This document shows positions 28,116 through 36,127 of a stretch of DNA of 64,000 nt, in pieces. The number at the start of each line of letters is the position of its first letter. Positions within the stretch are counted from its first letter, which is position 1. Location of the stretch: NCBI GenBank assembly GCA_026418695.1, contig JAOAAU010000006.1, positions 1-64,000 on the forward strand, written 5' to 3'. The DNA is from Clostridia bacterium. GTDB lineage: Bacteria; Bacillota; Clostridia; Acetivibrionales; JAFADI01. The notes under the pieces were generated by a model, which had not been told where the DNA came from, made no database searches, and saw only the letters and a program-made list of their open reading frames with translations. A program made the translations under genes and the position numbers.

Positions 28116-28244
28116 GATGGAATGGATGGAGGATACAAATAATCCGACGTTAAGTGATTTCCGATGATTGATAATCCATAGAAAGAGCTTTGATTTGAAG
28201 CTCCTTCTATGGATTTTTCAAATAAGTTTTGAAAGGCTGGTTTT

Positions 28245-29285
28245 ATGCCGTTAAGGAAAGCTTATATTGAACTTACCAATAAGTGTAATTTGGATTGTAC
28301 CATCTGTTATCGTCGCTCATGGAATGAAAAACTGATGGACATGAATTTGAAGGTTTTTGAGAAAATAAAAAAGGATATTGAGGATCTTGAAACTCTGAAA
28401 TCGGTCGTCATAGGCGGAATTGGGGAACCAAGCTTTGCTCCGTTGATTCACGATGCGTTGGAGGTGTTTGGACAGTATGACTTGACGCTGACAACCAATG
28501 CAGTGACCCTGAATGCAGCTTTACTGGAATCAATCGTAAAGCATGTCAATATGATCATGGTTTCCATAGATGGTCTTGAAGAGAACTATTCCAAAATTCG
28601 GGGGATAAATTTGAAATTTATCCTGGATAATATAAATAAAATCAATGAACTGAAACGGTTGACAGGAAGCACTGCCCCAACGGTCGGAATACAGTTTGTC
28701 ATGTCAAAAGACAATATTGGGGATGTCTTCAGCCTGATTGATCTTGCAGACAGCTTGAAGGTCAATATGCTGGTACTTTCCAATTTACTACCCCAGACAA
28801 AGGAAAATACAAATAAAATCCTCTATAAAAGATATGAGAATACAGAAATAAAGCATTTGTTCAACAAGATATTGAATTACTCCATGAGGAGGGGAATCAC
28901 TGTTCTGCTGCCGAATTGTGAATTAAAAACTGAACGAAGATGCAGCTTCGTGGAGGATGAGGCTGCTTTTATCAATGTTTCGGGAGATATTGTTCCCTGC
29001 TATAGGCTTTCCCATACCTATAAGGAGTATGTGTTCGGAAGAGAAAAGACTGTGATTGGACACAGCTTTGGAAATGTAATGGAAAAAAGTTTGAAGGATA
29101 TCTGGAACAGCAGAGAATACAGCAGTTTTCGGCAGATTGTCAGCGGCAACCGGTATCCTTCCTGCATGGACTGTGATCTTGTAGAAGGCTGTGATATGGT
29201 CCGGGATACCGCATCGGACTGCTATGCAGGAAGCCCTTCCTGCGCTGATTGTCTTTGGACCAGAAAGTTTACAATATGCCCATAG
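28245..29285 (+). CDS. Radical-SAM/SPASM maturase of tungsten oxidoreductase
   Basis: This 346-residue radical-SAM protein has the CNLDCTIC cluster motif (C14, C18, C21), a GGIGEPSF segment in place of GGEP, and a cysteine-rich C-terminal SPASM region (CSFVEDE, then CMDCDLVEGC and CADCLWTRKFTIC). It fits the family named tungsten cofactor oxidoreductase radical SAM maturase, whose members sit beside AOR genes. It lies 129 bp after the AOR and 13 bp before moaD. Probably it modifies the AOR or builds part of its cofactor; the reaction is not established. Confidence 0.87.
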   Translation: MPLRKAYIELTNKCNLDCTICYRRSWNEKLMDMNLKVFEKIKKDIEDLETLKSVVIGGIGEPSFAPLIHDALEVFGQYDLTLTTNAVTLNAALLESIVKHVNMIMVSIDGLEENYSKIRGINLKFILDNINKINELKRLTGSTAPTVGIQFVMSKDNIGDVFSLIDLADSLKVNMLVLSNLLPQTKENTNKILYKRYENTEIKHLFNKILNYSMRRGITVLLPNCELKTERRCSFVEDEAAFINVSGDIVPCYRLSHTYKEYVFGREKTVIGHSFGNVMEKSLKDIWNSREYSSFRQIVSGNRYPSCMDCDLVEGCDMVRDTASDCYAGSPSCADCLWTRKFTICP

Positions 29286-29298
29286 GAGGTATAGCATC

Positions 29299-29523
29299 AT
29301 GAAAATCAAGGTAAGGCTGTTTGCCACATTGAGGGATGGAAGAGGAAAAGAAGTGGAAGTAGAAAGAGGGGAAAGCTTTTCAACCTTGGATATTCTGGAA
29401 GAACTCAAAATAAGACGGGAGGAAGTTGCCCTTTTCCTGATCAATGGAAGGGATGGAAGCTTTGAAACACAGCTGTCCGAGGGGGATGTAGTTTCCCTTT
29501 TCCCTCCGGTTGGGGGCGGCTAG
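29299..29523 (+). CDS. MoaD/ThiS-like sulfur carrier (second copy)
   Basis: This 74-residue beta-grasp protein ends in VGGG, supplying the C-terminal di-glycine. TAGGAGGT at 29283-29290 selects ATG 29299, although the frame is open upstream inside the previous gene. It belongs to the second AOR module and is followed by a MoeB/ThiF-like protein that could activate it. Confidence 0.88.
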   Translation: MKIKVRLFATLRDGRGKEVEVERGESFSTLDILEELKIRREEVALFLINGRDGSFETQLSEGDVVSLFPPVGGG

Positions 29524-29615
29524 AACTTGCAGAGCATACAGGGTATAATTGTTAATGTAAAGTCATTATATTAAAGTGGGTCTCCGTTCTACTCATTGTG
29601 AAAGGAATTTATTCT

Positions 29616-30302
29616 ATGGAAAACAGATACCGTAAGAATATGAAGATGCTCTCGGAAGCTGAGATAGAAAAACTCAAGGGCTGTAAAGTATGTGTTGTAG
29701 GCTGCGGCGGACTTGGCGGTTATGTGATTGAGCTGCTCGGCAGACTGGGGGTAGGGCAAATAACCGCAGTGGATGGGGATGTTTTTGACGAGACCAATCT
29801 GAACAGGCAGCTGCTGTCAGACGTGAATGTGATCGGAAAAAGTAAGGCGGAAACTGCGAAAAACCGGATGCAGCAGGTGAATCCACTGATTCAGGTAGTA
29901 CCTTTGATCCTAAGGCTAACGCCTGAGAATGGCAGAGAACTACTGGAAGGCCATGATGTGATTGTTGACGCCGTAGATAACATTGATACCCGACTGCAGC
30001 TGCAAGACCTGGCGGAACACCTTGGAATTCCGCTGGTACATGGTGCTATTGCAGGCTGGTACGGACAGGTTGCTACCATTTTTCCCGGAGACAGGCTATT
30101 AGATACATTGTATGCAGGGAAGCAAGCGAAGGGAATAGAACAGGATTTGGGAAATCCCTCCTTTACTCCTGCAATGGTAGCCTCTATCGAAGTTAGTGAA
30201 GTATTGAAACTCCTTGTGGGACGAGGAGAGCTGCTTAGAAAAAAGGTTCTCTATATTGATTTGTTTTCACAGGAATATAATGTAATAGAGATGGGTGGTT
30301 GA
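29616..30302 (+). CDS. HesA/MoeB/ThiF-family adenylyltransferase-like protein
   Basis: This 228-residue E1-like protein should adenylate the C-terminus of a MoaD partner. The ATP-binding motif VVGCGGLGGYV (about 27-37) and DVFDETNLNRQLL (Asp, Asn, Arg of the active site) are present. Unlike E. coli MoeB it has no CxxC zinc pairs, and a NPSFTPAMVAS segment stands where the zinc cysteine region would be. GTG 29598 is in frame, but AAAGGA at 29601-29606 selects ATG 29616. It ends the second AOR module. Confidence 0.88.
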   Translation: MENRYRKNMKMLSEAEIEKLKGCKVCVVGCGGLGGYVIELLGRLGVGQITAVDGDVFDETNLNRQLLSDVNVIGKSKAETAKNRMQQVNPLIQVVPLILRLTPENGRELLEGHDVIVDAVDNIDTRLQLQDLAEHLGIPLVHGAIAGWYGQVATIFPGDRLLDTLYAGKQAKGIEQDLGNPSFTPAMVASIEVSEVLKLLVGRGELLRKKVLYIDLFSQEYNVIEMGG

Positions 30303-30323
30303 CGGTGGACTGAAATAGTATTT

Positions 30324-30368
30324 AACCTACCATGGAATTAAGTAACTCAGTATACCATAGGTTTTTTA
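30324..30368 (+). terminator. Terminator of the second AOR module
   Basis: AACCT-3-ATGG pairs with CCATAGGTT (30324-30335 with 30355-30363), leaving a small bulge, then a run of T. It lies 22 bp after the MoeB-like gene. Confidence 0.75.
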
Positions 30369-30381
30369 TCTGTTTTGTTGC

Positions 30382-30412
30382 TTGACAGAGTGTGGTGAAC
30401 CTGAGTTATAAT
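30382..30412 (+). promoter_or_regulatory. Sigma-A promoter of the AnfO operon
   Basis: Perfect TTGACA (30382-30387) and TATAAT (30407-30412) hexamers are separated by 19 bp, slightly long. They lie between the upstream terminator and the AnfO-family gene, giving a leader of about 140 bases. Confidence 0.65.
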
Positions 30413-30475
30413 AATGTTAACTATATATTTATAGATTATATACCTTGATTGTATATAATTGAATGTGAGCATTGC

Positions 30476-30531
30476 AGCCTCTCGCTTTACATTGTTTTTT
30501 GGACAGTGTTGGCGAGGGGCTTTTGTTTTTA
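30476..30531 (+). terminator. Leader hairpin with T-run (attenuator candidate)
   Basis: A 10-bp stem (30476-30485 with 30512-30521, one G-U pair), extended inside by ACATTG with CAGTGT, is followed by TTTTGTTTTT. It sits downstream of the promoter and 30 bp before the AnfO-family start, so it can end transcription before the gene. Confidence 0.75.
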
Positions 30532-30561
30532 GAACACATCCAATGAGAAGGAGTGAGAGAT

Positions 30562-31221
30562 ATGATCAAAGAAATTGCAGTCTTGATCGGGAAGGATGGC
30601 AGAACAGTATCTTTTTTTGATCCTGGTGTGATTCGGGTTTATAGTAAAAAGAATGACGCGTGGAGGGTGATAAAAGAAGTACCGCTCCAAATGGATAGAA
30701 CAAAAGGAATCAAAGGAGTACGAGAAAGCCTCATGAGAACAGCGAATGAACTGGGAAATACCAGGGTGCTTGTTGCCCGTGAGATTACAGGAATGCCGTA
30801 TAACATTTTGGATACATCAGGGTTTATTCTCTATGAAATAGACGCAATGCCTGAAATAATCTTAGAGTATGTTTATAGCAAAGAGTTTGGAATTTCAGAG
30901 AACAGGGAAGAGCATCCTGTGGAAGGAGGGGATCCTATTGCGCCTGCGGAAACAGGGGTAGAGGGTGTTTACTATATGAATCTTAAGGAGCTCCAATCCG
31001 GCCATCCTGAAATTTCCTCAAAAAAAGCGCTGCTGCCGTTCCTGAAGGAGAAGGAATTCTATGAACTAAAGGTGATCTGCAGCCATATTCCGCCATGGTT
31101 CGATACCCATCTGGAGGAACTGGGATTGAATTATGAAGCGGCAGGTGTGGGATTCAATGAGTTTGAAGTCACTGTTTATCATAAAACCTGCGATGAAGTT
31201 CAAAGCTGTCAAAAGAGGTGA
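30562..31221 (+). CDS. AnfO-family protein (Fe-only nitrogenase accessory family)
   Basis: This 219-residue protein fits the AnfO family by motifs such as KDGRTVSFFDPGVIRVYSK near the start and LVAREITGMPYNILDTSGF near the middle. AnfO helps Fe-only nitrogenase in diazotrophs, but there are no nitrogenase genes here. AAGGAG at 30548-30553 selects ATG 30562 over the in-frame GTG 30553. It overlaps the ribosome binding site of the next gene, so the two are co-translated. Placed directly after the tungsten island, it may assist another metal-cofactor enzyme; this is inference. Confidence 0.82.
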   Translation: MIKEIAVLIGKDGRTVSFFDPGVIRVYSKKNDAWRVIKEVPLQMDRTKGIKGVRESLMRTANELGNTRVLVAREITGMPYNILDTSGFILYEIDAMPEIILEYVYSKEFGISENREEHPVEGGDPIAPAETGVEGVYYMNLKELQSGHPEISSKKALLPFLKEKEFYELKVICSHIPPWFDTHLEELGLNYEAAGVGFNEFEVTVYHKTCDEVQSCQKR

Positions 31222-31226
31222 TAAGA

Positions 31227-32174
31227 ATGCAAGATATGATTGCAATCTTCGGGACATTCGAGGGGATTACCCGTGCAGATTTCTATAGCGACGGTAGTTT
31301 AAAGGAATGCACTCTCAATGAAGCAGTTAAGATCAAGACCCCTTATGGTGTCCTGCTTCCCCAGTATGCAGACGATGGTGTACGAAGAAAGTTTTCCAAA
31401 TCCCTATCCTTTTATAAAAACGGGAACTTAAAAAGCATTTCTTTACATGACCAAACGTATATTAAAACACCGGTGGGTGTTTTCCCGGCAGAACTGATCA
31501 CATTTTATGAAAGCGGCAAAATCAAGCGGCTGTTTCCGCTGAACGGCAAGATTACGGGGTATTGGACGGAAGAAAACGAATATGAACTGGCGCAGGAATT
31601 TGATTTCAGTTTTTCTTTCGGTAAGTTTAGAAGCAAAATCATCGGGATTCGATTCTATGAAACCGGAGAATTAAAAGGGATTACTTTTTGGACAAGGGAC
31701 GTCATCGGAATTCAGCCTCCTATTGGGGAAATGCAGATCCGAATAGGGGTGGGACTATATCCGGACGGAAGGTTAAAGTCTGTTGAACCCAGGATTCCAA
31801 CAGCTGTTGATACGCCCATAGGAATAATCATGGCATATAATTCCGGGGCGATCGGTATCCACGGCGATGCAAATTCGCTGGCTTTTTACGAGGATGGACG
31901 GGTGAAATCCCTGATTACTTGTACAGACTACATTACTGTAACTGATAAGAATGGTAAAAAGAAGACCTTTGGGCCGGACATGAAGCCAAGTCTTTTTCAC
32001 GTAGGGAAAATGGAAATAATCCCATTGTGCATCAGCTTCTCGGACGGGAAGGTTCGATTTAGCAATGAGGAGGAATCGTTTGAAATTGAACAATATATTT
32101 TTACCGTAAAATCTTATCCGCAGATTCTGAGGGCGGAATGTGGAGATTGTTCAAGTTGTACTTCCTGTGGCTGA
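31227..32174 (+). CDS. MORN-like repeat protein with CxxCxxCxxC tail
   Basis: This 315-residue protein has no recognised family name. It contains at least six copies of a beta-hairpin-like motif of the form xFYxxGxLKxx (DFYSDGSLKE, SFYKNGNLKS, TFYESGKIKR, RFYETGELKG, GLYPDGRLKS, AFYEDGRVKS), like MORN or toxin-antitoxin wedge repeats. It ends in CGDCSSCTSCG, four cysteines at two-residue spacing, able to bind an iron-sulfur cluster or metal. There is no signal peptide. GAGGTG selects ATG 31227, six bases after the AnfO-family stop. The last 14 bases of coding sequence and the bases after them are repeated exactly at 44935-44958. Confidence 0.8.
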   Translation: MQDMIAIFGTFEGITRADFYSDGSLKECTLNEAVKIKTPYGVLLPQYADDGVRRKFSKSLSFYKNGNLKSISLHDQTYIKTPVGVFPAELITFYESGKIKRLFPLNGKITGYWTEENEYELAQEFDFSFSFGKFRSKIIGIRFYETGELKGITFWTRDVIGIQPPIGEMQIRIGVGLYPDGRLKSVEPRIPTAVDTPIGIIMAYNSGAIGIHGDANSLAFYEDGRVKSLITCTDYITVTDKNGKKKTFGPDMKPSLFHVGKMEIIPLCISFSDGKVRFSNEEESFEIEQYIFTVKSYPQILRAECGDCSSCTSCG

Positions 32175-32180
32175 CTTTGT
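32157..32180 (+). repeat. 24-bp direct repeat, copy 1
   Basis: This exact 24-base sequence recurs at 44935-44958. Here it encodes the final CTSCG and stop of the MORN-like protein plus 6 bases beyond the stop codon. Confidence 0.9.
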
Positions 32181-32517
32181 AAACATTTATTGAACTTCCT
32201 TGTTTTTTTGAAATGAAGTTGTGAACGATCATGTTAGGATTTAGGTTCAGTTCAAATATATGACTTCATGAGAATAATGAATTAAAAAATGTTGACTGCT
32301 AAACAAAGAATTTTTTGTTGGGGAGGATCGATGTAGTTTCTTTGTTGCTTTATAAACAATAAATGGCGGATCGTGATGGAATGCCTTGGACTCAAAACTC
32401 AAGGCATTTTTCTTGTTTTCTATTGATTATGTAAATATAAAATATAATTTATATATTAGGTGTGATAAAATGGTGCTAAAGGCATAAAAATGCAGAAATC
32501 AATCAAGGGGGATCGAT
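32175..32517. other. Intergenic region with one terminator
   Basis: This 343-bp gap holds a terminator at 32380-32415 and the leader of the YesM gene. At 32325-32338 a strong ribosome binding site is followed by ATG and directly by TAG, a start-stop element with no coding capacity. No gene is seen. Confidence 0.6.
32380..32415 (+). terminator. Rho-independent terminator
   Basis: A 9-bp stem (32380-32388 with 32400-32408) is followed by a T-run. It lies 206 bp after the MORN-like gene, so it may end that operon or a leader RNA before yesM. Confidence 0.82.
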
Positions 32518-34299
32518 ATGAAGTTCAGTAGGCCCAAAAAAATGAAATCCAAACTGATTCTTTATTTTTCGATGGTCACGATAATTCCTCTGATTATGGT
32601 TAGTGTTTATTACTATATTAACTTAAAGGAGTCCCTTGAAAAAAGCATGGTTGCCAATGCTTCCAGCAGCATTCAGTATATCATGGATAATATAGACAAG
32701 CAGTTAATGCTTGCAATTCAGCTTTCAGACTGGTTTTTCATTAACCGGCATATTGAAAAGGCTTTACTGAAGCAAAATATCATCTCAAGTGAAGATTATT
32801 ATAATGAAATCAACTCCATAGATACTGTCATCAATGACCAATTGCTTGTTTCCCCGGTTACCAGGTATATTTCTGCACTGATCATTTCAGGGGATAACGG
32901 GATTGAATTCAGATATGGAAATGATGCATCCATGATTGACAAGCAACAACTCGTGAAGATGCCCTGGTTTATAAGAGGAGTTAGTGAGAGGAACAGGCAG
33001 ACCTGGCAGGGAATCGTCGACAACAATGCAATACTGACAGATGATAAATACGTTCTGCCTGTGGCAAGACCTATTCTGACTTCTCTAGATAATACGGCTA
33101 TAGGGTGGAGTGTAATAGAGTTTAAAGAATCACTAATTTCTGATGTTTTTAAAAATTATAACAGCAGCATTGAAAAATCCTTGTATGTAATGGATGCAAC
33201 AGGGAAGTGTATTTCCAGCAGGGATACAACCCTGGTTGGCAAGGATTTAAGTGGGTTTACCCGAAACAAGGAAATCCTGGAGAAGAAAAGCGGCAGTTTT
33301 ATTATGAGCTTGGACAAGGAAAAACGATTAATCGTTTTTTATAAATCCAATTATACCGGATGGACGATTGTCCAGGAATTGCTGTACGATGAGTTGAACA
33401 GGCAAAATGATATATTATTGGGGGTCACCCTGTTAGTTCTGGCGATATCCATTTTGTTTTCTTCCATCCTGATTGTATTTCTTTCAGCCAATTTGACCAA
33501 TCCCTTGAAAAAGATTACCAGCCGATTGAAAAAGATATCAAAAGGAGAGTTTGAGCGGGATATGGTGATTGAAGGAGAGGATGAACTGGGGGAACTCGGA
33601 GGAGCAATCAATAAAATGGCACTCAATATAAAGGAACTTCTGGCAAAACTTCTTAAAGATGAGGAAGACAAGCGATATCTGGAAATCATGGTTCTACAGC
33701 AGCAGGTAAATCCTCATTTCCTTTATAACACCCTGAATTCCATCAAGTGGATGGCCATGGTGCAAAAGGCCGAGGGTATTGCCCAGATGGTTTCTTCCCT
33801 GGGCCGGCTGCTCAAAAACATAGCAAAGGGAACATCGGATAGAATTACTTTAAAAGAAGAGCTGGACCTTTTGGACGACTATGTTTTTATCCAGAATATC
33901 CGATACAGCGGCAGGATCAAGATGCAAAAGATGATAGAGGAAGAAGGACTGCTGAAGTGCAGAATTTTGAAATTAACACTTCAACCCATTGTTGAGAATG
34001 CTATTTTTCATGGAATTGAGCCCAAGAAGGAGGCAGGAAGAATTCAATTGGAAGTTTCCAAAGAGGGGGAAAATCTTCTAATTACAATTGAGGATGATGG
34101 TATAGGGATTTCAGCAGAGAAGATCCATAATCTTTTCGAAGGCTCTACAATTGATAAAAGTAAAGGTCTTAACAATATCGGCATAAGGAATGTGGATGAA
34201 CGCTTAAAGCTTGTATACGGCTCAGGGTACGGATTGAAGATTAGCAGTGAAATCGGGGAATTTACCCGGGTTTCAGTACGAATCCCTTTTGAAATATAG
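32518..34299 (+). CDS. YesM-type sensor histidine kinase
   Basis: This 593-residue membrane kinase has helices at about 14-35 and 300-325 flanking a large extracellular Cache-like sensor, then HAMP (about 322-375), His_kinase (QQQVNPHFLYNTLNSIKWM, phospho-His H400) and an HATPase domain with N-box VENAIFHGIEP and G-box DDGIGIS. It pairs with the YesN-type regulator 30 bp downstream. In Firmicutes such pairs sense extracellular oligosaccharides and control the neighbouring uptake genes, which fits the ABC importer that follows. Confidence 0.93.
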   Translation: MKFSRPKKMKSKLILYFSMVTIIPLIMVSVYYYINLKESLEKSMVANASSSIQYIMDNIDKQLMLAIQLSDWFFINRHIEKALLKQNIISSEDYYNEINSIDTVINDQLLVSPVTRYISALIISGDNGIEFRYGNDASMIDKQQLVKMPWFIRGVSERNRQTWQGIVDNNAILTDDKYVLPVARPILTSLDNTAIGWSVIEFKESLISDVFKNYNSSIEKSLYVMDATGKCISSRDTTLVGKDLSGFTRNKEILEKKSGSFIMSLDKEKRLIVFYKSNYTGWTIVQELLYDELNRQNDILLGVTLLVLAISILFSSILIVFLSANLTNPLKKITSRLKKISKGEFERDMVIEGEDELGELGGAINKMALNIKELLAKLLKDEEDKRYLEIMVLQQQVNPHFLYNTLNSIKWMAMVQKAEGIAQMVSSLGRLLKNIAKGTSDRITLKEELDLLDDYVFIQNIRYSGRIKMQKMIEEEGLLKCRILKLTLQPIVENAIFHGIEPKKEAGRIQLEVSKEGENLLITIEDDGIGISAEKIHNLFEGSTIDKSKGLNNIGIRNVDERLKLVYGSGYGLKISSEIGEFTRVSVRIPFEI

Positions 34300-34329
34300 T
34301 TTTTAAGAATAGCTTGTAGGGGGTTGCTT

Positions 34330-35961
34330 ATGATTACGGTTGCAATTATTGATGATGAGGCTCTTGTCAGGATCGGATTAAAGTCATTGATTGATTGGGA
34401 GGCAAACGGGTTTCATATCATCGGAGAGGCTTCAAACGGGCTTCAGGGCATGGAACTGATCCGTGAAAAAGTTCCGGATATTGCTATTATAGATATCAAA
34501 ATGCCTGTTATGAGCGGCCTTGAAGTCATTCAAAGCATCAGGAATGAGGAGAAAAAAGTTAAGTTCATTGTATTAAGCAGCTTTGATGAATTTCAACTGG
34601 TGAAGCAAGCGATGAAGCTGGGGGCTTGTGATTACTTGATCAAGCTGGAGCTGGAACCGGATGTGCTGCTTCATGCCCTGAATCAGGTTAAATATACAAT
34701 TGAAGAAGAACTAAAGGAACAAGGCAAGAAGGAAAGCCTGGAAAGACAGGTCAGAATCAACAAATCTGCAATAATGGAAGAGTTTTTTAAAAAGCTGATT
34801 GCCAAAGTTCATTTTGACAAGCAAGAAATAGATGAGTATTTAAAGCTGCTGGAGGTCAGTCTGAATGAAAACAGAATTGCTTGTGCCTGTACCAAGGTTA
34901 CAGATATAGAAAACTTGGGGAAATTTGAAAAACATGATATCCATCTTTTTGACCTTTCTATCATGAATGTTATCAATGAAATAGTAAATGGGATTTTTAT
35001 TGGGTATACCTTTAAATGGAATCATGGAGAATACCTTACGGTATTTTCCTGGGCGGATGACTGGATGGAAGACCTGTTCCGTCAGAAGGCTGCAGAGACC
35101 GCTGAACGGCTTGTTTATATGATCGGGCAGTATTTCAATACACCTGTTTCTATTGGAATCAGTAATGTTTACCATAGTTTTCGTGATATGGATCAGTTAT
35201 TTACAGAGTGCAGCCAGGCAATACAATACAGCTTTTATAAAGGACCGGGGAGAGCGGTTTTCTTTCATGAGACTTTGGGTCAGGCAGCCAGCAATACCGG
35301 CATCGATATGAAGACCTACAAGAATGATATGCTCAAGGCAATAGAAACTTCAAATGCGGAGGCATTAAAAAAAGTATTTGACCATTTGATCTATGAGCTA
35401 GAAAACAAAAGCATTTCCAGGGAAAAGACCTATGATCTTTGCTGCCAGTTTGCCTATCATGCCATTAACCATTTATACATCAGTGAAGATGCTTTAAACC
35501 GCCTTGTCGGCTTCAATAACGGGATGTTCCAGGAGATCAGCAGGCAGACGTCACTTCCCGGAATTATTGACTGGTTGAGGAAACTTGAGAATGGATTAAC
35601 CAAGATTTTATCAAGCAATTTCTCTCAGCACGGAGACAGGATAATCGCACGTGCAAAAAGATATATCAATGAACATTTTCAAGATGAAATTAGCTTAAAT
35701 GACATTGCTGAAGAACTTAAACTAAGTCCAGGGTATTTCAGCTCCATGTTCAAACAGGGGACCGGACAGAATTTTGTAGACTATGTTACAGAAGTGAAAA
35801 TCAATAATGCTAAAAGGCTGTTAACGGAATCCAATTTGAAAATATACGAGGTGTCCAATGTCCTTGGGTATGAGAATCCCTATTATTTTAGTAGAGTTTT
35901 TAAAAAGGTTACAGGGATGACACCAAGCGAGTATGTATTAAAAAGTATTAGAAATATTTAA
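34330..35961 (+). CDS. YesN-type response regulator with AraC DNA-binding domain
   Basis: This 543-residue regulator has an N-terminal receiver (phospho-Asp D55 in AIIDIKMPVMSG; K near 105), a long linker region (about 150-430) and a C-terminal AraC HTH pair (about 440-540; LNDIAEELKLSPGYFSSMFKQ, VLGYENPYYFSRVFKKVTG). TTG 34324 is in frame, but GTAGGGGG selects ATG 34330. It is expected to activate the ABC importer and hydrolases directly downstream. Confidence 0.93.
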   Translation: MITVAIIDDEALVRIGLKSLIDWEANGFHIIGEASNGLQGMELIREKVPDIAIIDIKMPVMSGLEVIQSIRNEEKKVKFIVLSSFDEFQLVKQAMKLGACDYLIKLELEPDVLLHALNQVKYTIEEELKEQGKKESLERQVRINKSAIMEEFFKKLIAKVHFDKQEIDEYLKLLEVSLNENRIACACTKVTDIENLGKFEKHDIHLFDLSIMNVINEIVNGIFIGYTFKWNHGEYLTVFSWADDWMEDLFRQKAAETAERLVYMIGQYFNTPVSIGISNVYHSFRDMDQLFTECSQAIQYSFYKGPGRAVFFHETLGQAASNTGIDMKTYKNDMLKAIETSNAEALKKVFDHLIYELENKSISREKTYDLCCQFAYHAINHLYISEDALNRLVGFNNGMFQEISRQTSLPGIIDWLRKLENGLTKILSSNFSQHGDRIIARAKRYINEHFQDEISLNDIAEELKLSPGYFSSMFKQGTGQNFVDYVTEVKINNAKRLLTESNLKIYEVSNVLGYENPYYFSRVFKKVTGMTPSEYVLKSIRNI

Positions 35962-36127
35962 ATAGTATAATCTTAACCCCTCAAATATATAATTCAATGA
36001 AAATGGTTGAACTCCCATTAAAAAAGCAGTGTAAAAAAGTATTCAGTTTAGGGTGATTTTGCATTTTGCGAACTCTTTTTTTCCAATACAATGAAAATAC
36101 CATAAAGTATTAAAGGAGGCACAATAG

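Noticed and set aside
30562-31221. Evidence of nitrogen fixation from the AnfO-family gene
   Set aside because: There are no nitrogenase structural or nif cofactor genes in the window, so only family membership is claimed.
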